A stretch of 64,000 bases of DNA from contig JAPSLL010000001.1 in assembly GCA_031180805.1 (NCBI GenBank), positions 1-64,000 of the forward strand, given 5' to 3'. The notes beneath the pieces are model-generated. The model was not told the origin of the DNA and ran no database searches. It was given only the letters and a program-made list of their open reading frames with translations. Source of the stretch: Bacillus sp. (in: firmicutes) (lineage in GTDB: Bacteria > Bacillota > Bacilli > Bacillales > Bacillaceae). The translations under genes were made by a program, and so were the position numbers. Positions 55,458 to 64,000 of this stretch are shown piece after piece (the stretch's first letter is position 1; each line of letters starts with the position of its first letter).

Positions 55458-57812
55458 TTATGAAGTTAATTCATCATGGTTCTCTTTAGAGAGCAAAACT
55501 TCTCTAGGTTTACTTCCTTCGTATGGTCCTACTACTCCTCTTTCTTCCATTGCATCAATTAATCGTGCTGCTCTCGTGTAACCAATTCTAAATCTTCTTT
55601 GTAATAACGAAACAGATGCTGTTTGCATATCAACTACTAATTGTACTGCATCTTCATATAAATCATCTTGGACTTCACTTGGAGCTTCAACAGTTTCAGT
55701 AGGAATCATATCCTCTTGATATTGTGCTTTTTGCTGAGCAATAACAAAATCAACAGTCTTTTCAACCTCTTCGTCAGATAAAAATGCACCTTGAACACGT
55801 ACTGGCTTAGATGCACCAACAGGTAAGAACAGCATGTCCCCTCTACCTAATAGCTTCTCGGCACCTCCCATATCAAGAATTGTTCGTGAATCTGTTTGAG
55901 AAGATACACTAAATGCAATTCTCGAAGGGATATTTGCTTTGATAACACCAGTAATGACATCCACAGATGGTCGCTGAGTTGCAATAATTAAGTGTATACC
56001 GGCGGCACGAGCCATCTGTGATAAACGAGTAATCGAATCCTCAACATCAGATGAGGCAACCATCATCAGATCTGCTAGCTCATCAACAATAACAACAATA
56101 TAAGGAAGTTCCGGCTGTTTTGCCTCTGATTCCAAATTATTTCTTCTTATAATTTCATTGTAGCCCTCTATATTTCTTGTACCAGTATGAGAAAAATGCT
56201 CATAACGACGTTCCATTTCATTTACTACCTTTTTCAATGCTTGTGATGCCTTTTTAGGATCTGTCACAACAGGTGCAAGTAAATGAGGCACACCATTATA
56301 AACTGTAAGCTCAACCATTTTCGGATCGATCATCATCAATTTCACTTCATGAGGCTTTGCTCTCATTAAGATACTTGTAATAATACCATTGATACATACA
56401 CTTTTCCCACTACCTGTTGAGCCGGCTACAAGCAGGTGAGGCATTTTATTGAGCTCTGCTAAAACGGCATCACCTGAAATATCCCTTCCTAAGCCAATCA
56501 ATAATTTTGCATCTGGTCTGTCATTTGCTTTTGATTCAAGTACTTCTCTTAGAGAAACCATTGCAACTTCTGAGTTCGGCACTTCGATACCTACTGCAGA
56601 TTTACCAGGAATCGGTGCTTCGATTCGAATATCTTTTGCAGCGAGTGCCAATGCTAAATCATCACTTAAGTTTACAATTTTACTCACCTTTACACCTACA
56701 TCAGGATAAACTTCATACTTCGTGACTGCAGGTCCTAAGTGTACCTGTGTTACCTTTGCCTTCACCCCAAAGCTTTGAAATGTTTTTTCAAGCTTCCGCG
56801 CATTCTCATAGATGTTTTTCTTATCCGCCTGTTGAGAATTATGCTTCGGAGCTTTCAAAAGGTCAATTGGTGGAAGCTTATAATCCTTATTTTCTAATTC
56901 AACAAACGAAATCGGCGCAAGCTCTTCTTGTTGAATTGGTTCATTACTTTCTTGATCTTCAGCTTGATGTTTTTTTACTTTAGGCTCCACTTTATCTGTA
57001 TCCATTGTATGGATAATCATTTCTTCGGGCTTTGATTCAGGCTCTTCATGATCTGAAAAGCTTGAAATGATTGGTTTACTATTGTCTTCTTCGACAAGAT
57101 CATTTTTGTCGTTATTATGTATTTCAAGCTCTTTTTTCTTATTTCTTTTTTCCTCATGCTTTTGCTTAATTGCTGAAGGTAGACTTTTCATATCATCCTT
57201 AAATCCAATTGCTTGTCTTTTCATAAATGCACCAATTGGCGTTATCAATTTAGCCAATGTTGCTTTAAGAGAGCGACCAGTAATTAAAATAACGCCAATA
57301 ACGATTAAAACGATCGCAATAATTTGCGATCCTGCTTCGGCAAATAAGTAATAAGATGTAGCAAAGAAAATTGCCCCTAGCATCCCACCACCTAAATCAA
57401 CTGTAATAGATTCTCCTCTTACATCCATCCAAAATAATTCAAGCGTGTTTGCAATGACACTAGGTGTTGCAAATGTGCCATTATGAGAAAGCATCTTAAA
57501 TAGCGTAACATGACTTAATAGTAAGATTGCTGCAGTTATACAATGGACCCCTATCATTTGTCTACTAAATAATGACGGGATTTGTCTCTTCCAAATTAAA
57601 TAAAAGGCAAATAAAAGAACTTCAATAAGGAATAACATATACCATTCGCCACTAAAAAAACGAAATAAGTGGACAAAAGTCATTCCAACAAAGCCTAGCT
57701 TTGAGATTGAAATGAGTGCAATTGCTAGAATAATTAAGCCTGTAAGCTCAAATTTTAGCGTTCTTTTCCATTCATCCTTTGATTTTCTAGTTTTTCTTTT
57801 TTGTTTAGCCAT
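55458..57812 (-). CDS. spoIIIE: DNA translocase SpoIIIE/FtsK
   Basis: SpoIIIE pumps the chromosome into the forespore. The 784-residue protein has four or so N-terminal transmembrane helices (about 20-165), a variable charged linker, and a RecA-like motor with Walker [11 protein letters not shown] near 455 and Walker [13 protein letters not shown]. It ends in the gamma winged helix ([29 protein letters not shown]). ATG 57812 after AGGTGGTAGAA. Strong match to SpoIIIE in the conserved place. Confidence 0.97.
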   Translation of the reverse strand: MAKQKRKTRKSKDEWKRTLKFELTGLIILAIALISISKLGFVGMTFVHLFRFFSGEWYMLFLIEVLLFAFYLIWKRQIPSLFSRQMIGVHCITAAILLLSHVTLFKMLSHNGTFATPSVIANTLELFWMDVRGESITVDLGGGMLGAIFFATSYYLFAEAGSQIIAIVLIVIGVILITGRSLKATLAKLITPIGAFMKRQAIGFKDDMKSLPSAIKQKHEEKRNKKKELEIHNNDKNDLVEEDNSKPIISSFSDHEEPESKPEEMIIHTMDTDKVEPKVKKHQAEDQESNEPIQQEELAPISFVELENKDYKLPPIDLLKAPKHNSQQADKKNIYENARKLEKTFQSFGVKAKVTQVHLGPAVTKYEVYPDVGVKVSKIVNLSDDLALALAAKDIRIEAPIPGKSAVGIEVPNSEVAMVSLREVLESKANDRPDAKLLIGLGRDISGDAVLAELNKMPHLLVAGSTGSGKSVCINGIITSILMRAKPHEVKLMMIDPKMVELTVYNGVPHLLAPVVTDPKKASQALKKVVNEMERRYEHFSHTGTRNIEGYNEIIRRNNLESEAKQPELPYIVVIVDELADLMMVASSDVEDSITRLSQMARAAGIHLIIATQRPSVDVITGVIKANIPSRIAFSVSSQTDSRTILDMGGAEKLLGRGDMLFLPVGASKPVRVQGAFLSDEEVEKTVDFVIAQQKAQYQEDMIPTETVEAPSEVQDDLYEDAVQLVVDMQTASVSLLQRRFRIGYTRAARLIDAMEERGVVGPYEGSKPREVLLSKENHDELTS

Positions 57813-57866
57813 TTCTACCACCTATGTATTAAAAAATATACGACAATTCCTTTATTTGTCATAAAG

Positions 57867-57890
57867 AAGGCAGCCGAAACTGGCTGCCTT
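57867..57890 (-). terminator. tepA-ylzJ terminator
   Basis: AAGGCAGCC and GGCTGCCTT pair over a 6-base loop and run into TCTTTATG on the minus strand. Confidence 0.85.
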
Positions 57891-57927
57891 ATGCTTGTCT
57901 TTCCATTATATCATAATAATCATTTTA

Positions 57928-58146
57928 TTAAGAATTAGACATGATAATTTTTTGTCCAGGAGTATATTGTTGATCTAAAAAATACTTAGGATCACTACTA
58001 AGAATTCGAACTATTTCATATTCTGCTGTTCCCGTACCTTGGACTAAAAGCTGAACTCCATCTTTTTCAATGATTGTTTGCTTTTTATACTCCTCCTCAT
58101 GAGTCGGGAACATTAATTCTTCAGGCATCATCGTATAGTAAATCAT
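57928..58146 (-). CDS. ylzJ: YlzJ-like small protein
   Basis: The 72-residue protein begins [20 protein letters not shown] and contains the PEELMFP segment typical of YlzJ proteins. Function unknown. It overlaps tepA by 4 bases (ATGA) and is thus translationally coupled to it. This arrangement is conserved in Bacillus. Confidence 0.85.
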   Translation of the reverse strand: MIYYTMMPEELMFPTHEEEYKKQTIIEKDGVQLLVQGTGTAEYEIVRILSSDPKYFLDQQYTPGQKIIMSNS

Positions 58147-58889
58147 TGTAACACCTGCTTTGCTTGATTTTTTTCAAGCATACTGTTTAATTTTTGAATC
58201 GCTTGGCCTACCCCACCAACTTCATCAATTAATCCATATTCTACTGCATCTTTTCCAACGACATTCGTCCCGATATCCCTTGTTAAGTTTCCTTTCGAAA
58301 ACATAAGCTCTTTAAATTTTTCTTCGGTAATATTTGAATGTCCAGTTACGAAATTAACAACGCGGTCTTGCATTTTATCCAAATATTCAAATGTTTGCGG
58401 TACCCCAATAACTAATCCAGTTAACCGTACGGGATGGATTGTCATTGTTGCTGTTTCGACAATAAATGAATGGTCACAGGAAACCGCAATTGGTACTCCT
58501 ATTGAGTGACCTCCACCTAATACAATCGACACTGTTGGTTTTGAAATCGAAGCTAGCATCTCTGCAATCGCTAATCCCGCCTCAACATCACCACCAACAG
58601 TATTTAATATCACTAATAAACCTTCTATCTTTGGGTTTTGTTCAATTGCAACAATTTGTGGGATAACATGTTCATATTTAGTTGTTTTATTTTGTGGTGG
58701 TAATTGAATATGTCCTTCAATTTGGCCAACAATTGTTAAACAGTGAATTTTTGAATCTTGACCCATTTGTGGGACATTCGTTTGTCCTAGCTGTTGTATT
58801 TTTTCTACAATCGAGCTTTCTTTTCCTTCTTGTTTCTCTTCTCCTTCATTTTGCTCATTCCCCTGTATGTATTGTCCACGGTTTGTCAT
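58143..58889 (-). CDS. tepA: TepA, ClpP-like translocation-enhancing peptidase
   Basis: The 248-residue protein belongs to the ClpP/crotonase fold, as in YmfB/TepA. It has [14 protein letters not shown] near 104, the catalytic Ser in [12 protein letters not shown] near 133, and His in the [10 protein letters not shown] block (HPxR) near 158. In B. subtilis TepA helps protein translocation and sporulation by degrading signal peptides. I take ATG 58889 after AAAGGGTGAACTTC. N-terminal 40 residues are charged and probably disordered. Confidence 0.93.
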   Translation of the reverse strand: MTNRGQYIQGNEQNEGEEKQEGKESSIVEKIQQLGQTNVPQMGQDSKIHCLTIVGQIEGHIQLPPQNKTTKYEHVIPQIVAIEQNPKIEGLLVILNTVGGDVEAGLAIAEMLASISKPTVSIVLGGGHSIGVPIAVSCDHSFIVETATMTIHPVRLTGLVIGVPQTFEYLDKMQDRVVNFVTGHSNITEEKFKELMFSKGNLTRDIGTNVVGKDAVEYGLIDEVGGVGQAIQKLNSMLEKNQAKQVLQ

Positions 58890-59087
58890 GAAGTTCACCC
58901 TTTCTCTTAACTTTCTCTTTGTAGTATGAGCAACATGAAAATTTTCATGCGATGAAAAAGTGTGGGATTTAACAGTTTACTAATTCTACTCTTTTTCATA
59001 TCTCTACTCTTCCTTAAAACCTGTTCTAAAATCCCCTTAAACAAAATTGTTTTTTCAGCTCTTCCAAGCTTTTTTAGGACATAAGAA

Positions 59088-59113
59088 AAAGGCATTGAAT
59101 TATCAATGCCTTT
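59088..59113 (-). terminator. rnjB terminator
   Basis: AAAGGCATTGA and TCAATGCCTTT pair over four bases and on the minus strand the stem is followed by TTCTTATG. Confidence 0.85.
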
Positions 59114-59138
59114 TGAAAATAGCTCGTCCTACTATATT

Positions 59139-60800
59139 TTAGATTTCCATAATAATTGGTAGGATCATCGGCCTACGCTTTGTTTTTTCATAGAGAAATT
59201 GATTAAGCGACTCACGTATACTTAATTTTAATGCTGACCATTCGATTGTATATTCTTGCATGCTTCGTTTTACGATATCTGAAACAATTTCAGTCGCTTT
59301 ACCGATTAATGCCTCTGATTCACGAACGTAAACAAATCCCCTTGTAATGATTTCAGGCCCTGAAATAATTTGTTTTTTCTGTTTATCTAATGTCACGACA
59401 ACGATTAAAATTCCATCTTGTGATAATAAACGTCTGTCTCGGAGAACAATATTTCCAACATCACCAATCCCTAATCCATCAATCAAAATGTTTCCGGATG
59501 GTACCTTTCCACTCGTTGTTACTTGATTTTTTTTAAACTCTATAACGTCCCCTTTTTCAACAATAAAAATGTTTTCTTCATTTACCCCGACTTCGATTGC
59601 AAGCTTTGCATGGGCTTTTTGCATTTTATATTCCCCATGAATCGGGATAAAATAGCTAGGCTTCGTTATATTTAGCATCATCTTTAGCTCTTCCTGATGT
59701 CCATGTCCTGAAACATGAATTTGCTTTTCACCAAAGATAACATTCGCACCTGCTCGGTACAGTAAATCAATTGTTTTTGAAAAAACGAGCTCATGGCCAG
59801 GAATTGGAGTAGATGCAATAAGAACTGTATCTCCTTCTTTTACATTTACTTGTTTGTGTGATTGCTTTGCCATTCTTGATAAGACAGATAATGTATCGCC
59901 TTGATTGCTTGTAGTTAAGATTGTAATTTCATTCGCTGGATATTTATCAATGTCGTTAACGGGTATAATCAGTTCATCATCGATTTCAACATATCCTAGG
60001 CTAATCGCTAAGTTGAGATTATTACTCATATTTTTCCCAACAATCACCAGCTTTCGATTGCTTTTAGCAGTCGCATTTATTACTTGCTGGATGCGAACAA
60101 GGTTAAACGCAAAGACAGAAACTATAATTCTGCTTTTAGCGTTGTACATGACATCTTGAATTTCATTGCCAACAATAGCTTCAGAGCCAGAATAACCCGG
60201 TCTTTCAGCATTGATGCTATCTGATAGTAAGCACAGGACTCCCTCTTCACCAATTTTGGCAATTTTGGCAATATCCATATAATCAGAACCAATTGGAGTT
60301 TGGTCAAATTTAAAATCACCTGTATGGACAATTGACCCCATAGTCGTTGAAAAGCTTAAACCGATTGTATCTGGGATGCTATGGTTTGTTTTAAAAAATG
60401 TGATAACGGTATCTTCAAAGGTTAAAACAGAATGTGCATCAATTTCTTTTACTAAAACTGATTGCTTCATACGGTTTTCCTTTAACTTCTCCGCAACTAA
60501 TGCTAACGTAAGCTTTGTCCCATAAATAGGCACTTGAATATTATTGAGCAAATAAAAGATCGCTCCAATACTCTCATCATGACCATGTGTTAAAAAGATT
60601 CCTTTAATACGTTCCTTATTGTCTTTTAAATAAGTAATATCGGGTATCACCATATCAATTCCTAACATTTCACCCTCTGGATACATGAGTCCGGCATCCA
60701 CAACAAAAATACTAGAATTAATTTCGATGACAAACATATTTTTTCCGACTTCACCAACGCCACCTAAGGCGATAATTTTTATATTTTCTGTCTTTTCCAT
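59139..60800 (-). CDS. rnjB: ribonuclease J2
   Basis: The 553-residue metallo-beta-lactamase/beta-CASP protein begins KTENIKIIALGGVGEVGKNM. Motif 2 reads LTHGHDESIGA; the HxHxDH of RNase J1 is broken to HGHDES, as in the less active J2 paralogues. Motif 3 GDFKFDQTP and motif 4 HVSGHGHQEELK are present. J2 pairs with J1 in a complex for 5'-exonucleolytic mRNA and rRNA processing. The J1 gene would lie elsewhere. It is the last gene before the dapA terminator. Confidence 0.93.
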   Translation of the reverse strand: MEKTENIKIIALGGVGEVGKNMFVIEINSSIFVVDAGLMYPEGEMLGIDMVIPDITYLKDNKERIKGIFLTHGHDESIGAIFYLLNNIQVPIYGTKLTLALVAEKLKENRMKQSVLVKEIDAHSVLTFEDTVITFFKTNHSIPDTIGLSFSTTMGSIVHTGDFKFDQTPIGSDYMDIAKIAKIGEEGVLCLLSDSINAERPGYSGSEAIVGNEIQDVMYNAKSRIIVSVFAFNLVRIQQVINATAKSNRKLVIVGKNMSNNLNLAISLGYVEIDDELIIPVNDIDKYPANEITILTTSNQGDTLSVLSRMAKQSHKQVNVKEGDTVLIASTPIPGHELVFSKTIDLLYRAGANVIFGEKQIHVSGHGHQEELKMMLNITKPSYFIPIHGEYKMQKAHAKLAIEVGVNEENIFIVEKGDVIEFKKNQVTTSGKVPSGNILIDGLGIGDVGNIVLRDRRLLSQDGILIVVVTLDKQKKQIISGPEIITRGFVYVRESEALIGKATEIVSDIVKRSMQEYTIEWSALKLSIRESLNQFLYEKTKRRPMILPIIMEI

Positions 60801-60973
60801 GATTTAATTTATCCTCCCCACTGAAGTACCCGTTCAACGTCACTTAGAAACATTATAACTGATGAAAGAAATGGAATACAAGGAAATTTTGGCTATATAA
60901 TATAAGCATATATTCACCAGGATAGTAATTAATCAATGTGAAAAGTTATAAATTCATTCCCCTTCTTAAATAA

Positions 60974-61005
60974 AAAGGCTTGATACTAAATCGTATCAAG
61001 CCTTT
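60974..61005 (-). terminator. dapA terminator
   Basis: AAAGGCTTGATAC and GTATCAAGCCTTT pair over six bases and are followed on the minus strand by TTATTTAAG. Confidence 0.93.
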
Positions 61006-61010
61006 CATCA

Positions 61011-61886
61011 TTACAAATGATTATCAATTATTTTCGTTAATTGATTTCGTTCCTCATTTGTTAACGGTATAAGTGGTAACCGGACAGAACCTACGTCTAA
61101 ACCTCTAATTTGCAATGCCGTTTTTACTTGAACAGGATTTGGTGCAGTAAAAAGTTGTTTTATGACAGGAAGTAGCTTTTGATGTTGCTTTGCAGCAGAA
61201 AGATAATTCCCTTCAACAAACGATGAAATCATTGCCTGCATTTCTTTCCCAATAATATGGGACGCGACCGAAACAACCCCTATACCACCAATAGATAAGA
61301 TCGGTAATGTTAAGGCATCATCTCCAGAATACAATACAAAATCATCTTTTGTTTTTGAAATAATTTCTGTCATTGCATCTAAATTTCCGCTCGCTTCTTT
61401 TATAGCGACAATATTAGGCAGCTCTGAAAGTCTTACAATCGTATCAACTTCCAAATTAACAACACTTCTTCCCGGTATGTTATATAACATAATAGGCAGC
61501 TTTGTTGACTCGGCAATCGCTTTAAAGTGTTGATACAAACCTTCTTGATTAGGTTTATTATAATAAGGAACGACGAGCATTATGGCGTCAGCACCGCACT
61601 CTTCTGCTTGCTTTGTTAATTTTATCGAAGCAGCCGTATTGTTACTGCCCGTTCCTGCAATAACAGGGACTCTACCTGCTACTTCTTTTACTGTATGTTT
61701 GATTAATGCAATTTTTTCCTCATAACTTAGTGTTGGGGATTCTCCTGTTGTACCCGCTACAACTAAAGCATCAGTTCCATGATTGATTAAGTAATCTATT
61801 AGTGTAGAGGTTTTTTGAAAATCGATATTACCGTTTATATCAAACGGTGTTACCATTGCTGTTAAAAGTTTTCCAAAATGACCCAT
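61011..61886 (-). CDS. dapA: 4-hydroxy-tetrahydrodipicolinate synthase DapA
   Basis: DapA condenses pyruvate with aspartate semialdehyde, committing flux to lysine and diaminopimelate. The 291-residue TIM-barrel protein shows TTGESPTLS (43-51), the Tyr-containing YNIPGRS near 133-139 and the Schiff-base lysine in AIKEASGN near 161. ATG 61886 after AGGAGTGAGAGTGGGA. It follows dapG by 46 bp on the same strand; asd is upstream. This asd-dapG-dapA run supplies spore cortex and wall precursors. Confidence 0.96.
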   Translation of the reverse strand: MGHFGKLLTAMVTPFDINGNIDFQKTSTLIDYLINHGTDALVVAGTTGESPTLSYEEKIALIKHTVKEVAGRVPVIAGTGSNNTAASIKLTKQAEECGADAIMLVVPYYNKPNQEGLYQHFKAIAESTKLPIMLYNIPGRSVVNLEVDTIVRLSELPNIVAIKEASGNLDAMTEIISKTKDDFVLYSGDDALTLPILSIGGIGVVSVASHIIGKEMQAMISSFVEGNYLSAAKQHQKLLPVIKQLFTAPNPVQVKTALQIRGLDVGSVRLPLIPLTNEERNQLTKIIDNHL

Positions 61887-61932
61887 TCCCACTCTCACTC
61901 CTTTTGCAGCCAACTTCAATAACTACTATACT

Positions 61933-63159
61933 TTATTGATTTATTCCGGATAAACCGAAAGCTTCGTGTAGTGCATTAACCGACTTAATCATATCTTCTT
62001 CTTTTACTAAAACCCAAATTGTAGTATGACTATCTGCTGACTGAAGAATTTGAATTCCCTTTTCAGATAATGCCGTAACAATTTTTGCCGTAACACCAGG
62101 AACACCCATAATTCCTGCTCCAACAGTAGAAACTTTAGCACAATTTCTCGTAACAACAGGCTCATACCCAAGATCATTTAAGATCGATATTGCCCGATCT
62201 GTGACATTCTCTGTCACTGTATACACAACGCCCATTGGTGTAATATTGAAAAAATCAACACTTATTCCATCGTTGGCCATCGCTTTAAAAACTTCTGATT
62301 GGACATCATATTGACCTTCTTTTGCAGTAACCTTGATTTGTGTCACATTTGAAACATGAGCAATTCCTGTAATTAATCGTTCATGAACATCACTACCTCT
62401 TTTAGAAGTTTGTTTTGCCTGAACTAATGTACCTGATGATTGTGAGTATGTTGAGCGCACTCGAATTGGCACTTCAGATTGCATTGCAATCTCAACTGCT
62501 CTTGGATGAATGACCTTTGCACCTTGATATGCAAGATTTACTATTTCAGTGTACGTCACATTTGAAAGAGGGCGAGCCGTTTCAACGATATTTGGATCAG
62601 CTGTCATGACTCCTTCAACATCAGTAAAAATATCTACATATTCAGCCTCTAGAGCTGCACCTAGTGCTGCTGCTGACGTATCGCTTCCACCTCTACCGAT
62701 TGTTGTAATGTCCCCATTTGTTTTTGACGCACCTTGGAAGCCAGCAACAACAACTACATCATGTGTTTTTAATGTTTCCAATAATCTGTCGCATTTCATT
62801 TCAAGAATTTTTGCATTCGTATGATCATCGTTTGTAATAAACCCAGCTTGTGCACCATTAAATGCAGTTGCATTGATTCCTGCCTCATTTAACATGCTTG
62901 AGAAAACGATTGAAGAAATCACTTCTCCACAGGAGAGTAACATATCCTGTTCCCTGTTCGAAATCATTTCCGTTCCACCATATACTAAATCTAGCAATGT
63001 ATCTGTAGCATATGGAGCTCCCTTTCGGCCCATAGCAGAAACGACAACAACTACTTTATAGCCTTGACTTATCGCCTCTTTCACATGATTTAGAGCCAGT
63101 TTTCTTCCATTATCATCTTTAACAGATGTTCCACCAAATTTTTGAACTAAAATCTTCAT
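61933..63159 (-). CDS. dapG: aspartokinase I (DapG)
   Basis: DapG phosphorylates aspartate. The 408-residue protein starts MKILVQKFGGTSVKDDNGR, with the KFGGTS kinase motif, GFQGAS near 142, TTIGRGGSDTSAAALGA near 152, and two ACT domains (about 265-405) that bind the inhibitor. In B. subtilis DapG is inhibited by meso-diaminopimelate. It is the middle gene of the asd-dapG-dapA operon. Confidence 0.95.
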   Translation of the reverse strand: MKILVQKFGGTSVKDDNGRKLALNHVKEAISQGYKVVVVVSAMGRKGAPYATDTLLDLVYGGTEMISNREQDMLLSCGEVISSIVFSSMLNEAGINATAFNGAQAGFITNDDHTNAKILEMKCDRLLETLKTHDVVVVAGFQGASKTNGDITTIGRGGSDTSAAALGAALEAEYVDIFTDVEGVMTADPNIVETARPLSNVTYTEIVNLAYQGAKVIHPRAVEIAMQSEVPIRVRSTYSQSSGTLVQAKQTSKRGSDVHERLITGIAHVSNVTQIKVTAKEGQYDVQSEVFKAMANDGISVDFFNITPMGVVYTVTENVTDRAISILNDLGYEPVVTRNCAKVSTVGAGIMGVPGVTAKIVTALSEKGIQILQSADSHTTIWVLVKEEDMIKSVNALHEAFGLSGINQ

Positions 63160-63186
63160 TATAGCACCTCAAACTATAGACGTGAG

Positions 63187-63219
63187 AGAAGAGAGCCCGG
63201 AAAATGCCTGCTCTCTTCT
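63187..63219 (-). terminator. hairpin between asd and dapG
   Basis: AGAAGAGAGC and GCTCTCTTCT pair over 13 bases. On the minus strand CTCTCACG follows, not a T tract, so it may be only a partial terminator or a processing stem. Confidence 0.55.
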
Positions 63220-63228
63220 AAATTAAGA

Positions 63229-64000
63229 TTAAACTAATTGTAGTTTTACAAGACTTTCCGCAATTTGTACTGAGTTCCAAGCGGCACCCTTTAATAGGTT
63301 ATCAGAAACAATCCACATATGGAAGCCAGTATTGCAATCTAAATCTTTACGAATTCTTCCTACAAATACATCATTCTTTCCAACACTTAAAGCAGGCATT
63401 GGATATAATTGATTCGCCGGATCATCTTGTAACGTAATACCATCAGAATTCTTAAGCAGCTCCTTGATTTTGTCAGCTGTTACGTCTTCTTTTTCTATTT
63501 CTACATAAACTGATTCGGAATGACCAGTCTCAACAGGTAAACGAACACATGTAGCTGCTACCTGTAACTCTGGCATACCCATTATTTTCTTAGTTTCATT
63601 AATCATTTTCATTTCTTCAAACGTAAATCCGTTATCTTGGAATTTATCTATTTGAGGAATAGCATTAAACGCAATCTGATAATGTTTTTCGTCACCTTTA
63701 ACAGGAAGGATTTCTGGTGTAAATTCTTCACCGTTTAAAATGGCCTGTGATTGTTCTCTTAATTCATTAATAGCAGCTGCTCCTGCACCAGATACAGCTT
63801 GATATGTTGAAACGATGACTTTATTTAATCCAAACTGTTGTCTTAGCGGTTCAAGTGCAACGACCATTTGAATTGTCGAGCAATTTGGGTTTGCAATAAT
63901 CCCATTATGAGTTTTTAATGCTTCCTCATTTACTTCTGGTACAACTAGAGGTACATTTTCATCCATGCGATATGCACTTGTATTGTCAATAACAATTGCT
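63229..64000 (-). CDS. asd: aspartate-semialdehyde dehydrogenase (5' end outside window)
   Basis: The last 256 or so codons of Asd are present and the gene runs off the window edge; the reading frame continues through 64000 ([19 protein letters not shown]). Asd reduces aspartyl phosphate to the semialdehyde used by DapA. The catalytic Cys is in [12 protein letters not shown] and the active-site His/Arg region in [17 protein letters not shown]. The in-frame Met at 63966 is internal, not the start. Confidence 0.96.
   Translation of the reverse strand, partial: AIVIDNTSAYRMDENVPLVVPEVNEEALKTHNGIIANPNCSTIQMVVALEPLRQQFGLNKVIVSTYQAVSGAGAAAINELREQSQAILNGEEFTPEILPVKGDEKHYQIAFNAIPQIDKFQDNGFTFEEMKMINETKKIMGMPELQVAATCVRLPVETGHSESVYVEIEKEDVTADKIKELLKNSDGITLQDDPANQLYPMPALSVGKNDVFVGRIRKDLDCNTGFHMWIVSDNLLKGAAWNSVQIAESLVKLQLV

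Noticed and set aside
58907-59095. 62-codon minus-strand ORF between tepA and rnjB
   Set aside because: Its start lies inside the rnjB terminator hairpin, it has no ribosome-binding site and the product looks like a random basic peptide.
63187-63219. Attenuator or riboswitch (lysine) before dapG
   Set aside because: Only a plain stem without the conserved L-box parts; the gene is in the middle of an operon.

Overview
The window is AT-rich chromosomal DNA from an endospore-forming Bacillaceae bacterium (Bacillus in the broad sense). Spore genes (cotE, spoVS, spoVK, spoIIIE, the ric gene ymcA), RNase Y, RNase J2, RicA, YmdB and a glnR-glnA pair occur in an order that closely follows the Bacillus subtilis glnA to asd region, read in reverse. 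Nearly all backbone genes are on the minus strand. The sequence alone does not fix the species.

Layout. Positions 1-6.8 kb are an accessory, decaying end: a methyltransferase, a broken HIT-family gene, a 24-codon peptide gene, small membrane ORFs, a CPBP protease, a MerR/GyrI-type regulator, a phage-type amidase, a short Ntn-hydrolase-like protein with a proteasome-like N-terminus, and a fragment of a tyrosine integrase. From 6.8 to 16.5 kb lie glnA-glnR, with a clear promoter and two GlnR/TnrA boxes, then ynbB-hflX, a TRIC-type membrane protein, three small genes (one holin-like), spoVK, hfq and miaA. From 16.5 to 28 kb lie two small membrane proteins, mutL-mutS, a divergent merR-ABC exporter pair with a 19-bp-spaced MerR-type promoter, cotE, ymcA and miaB.

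Positions 28.2-35.5 kb look like an insertion relative to the usual Bacillus order: a type II restriction-modification pair (Dam-like methylase and PD-(D/E)XK nuclease), topB, ctaG with a DUF2243 protein, and asnA on the plus strand. The backbone resumes with a 2-oxoacid:ferredoxin oxidoreductase (korAB), an M19 dipeptidase, spoVS, ymdB, rny, recA (with a LexA-like box), cinA, pgsA, a rodZ-like gene, ymfK, ymfJ, ymfI, the paired M16 peptidases ymfH/ymfF, an MFS exporter with a GntR regulator (ymfD/ymfC), spoIIIE, ylzJ-tepA, rnjB, dapA, dapG and asd, which is cut by the window edge.

How the genes fit together. GlnR and GlnA form the nitrogen-control feedback pair. MutS and MutL start mismatch repair; MutL carries the endonuclease motif, as expected where MutH is absent. 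MiaA and MiaB act in sequence on tRNA A37. Rny, RnjB, YmcA and Hfq belong to RNA turnover and regulation. Asd, DapG and DapA make the lysine/diaminopimelate precursors needed for wall and spore cortex.

Most transcription units end in clear intrinsic terminators, which are listed. I found no rRNA, tRNA, CRISPR array or riboswitch. Strong candidates for something new are few. The most interesting are the proteasome-like Ntn protein, the PSM-like 24-residue peptide, an orphan promoter/terminator unit near 17 kb, a 110-bp MITE-like element near 50.2 kb and the nested stem-loop at 47.03-47.11 kb.
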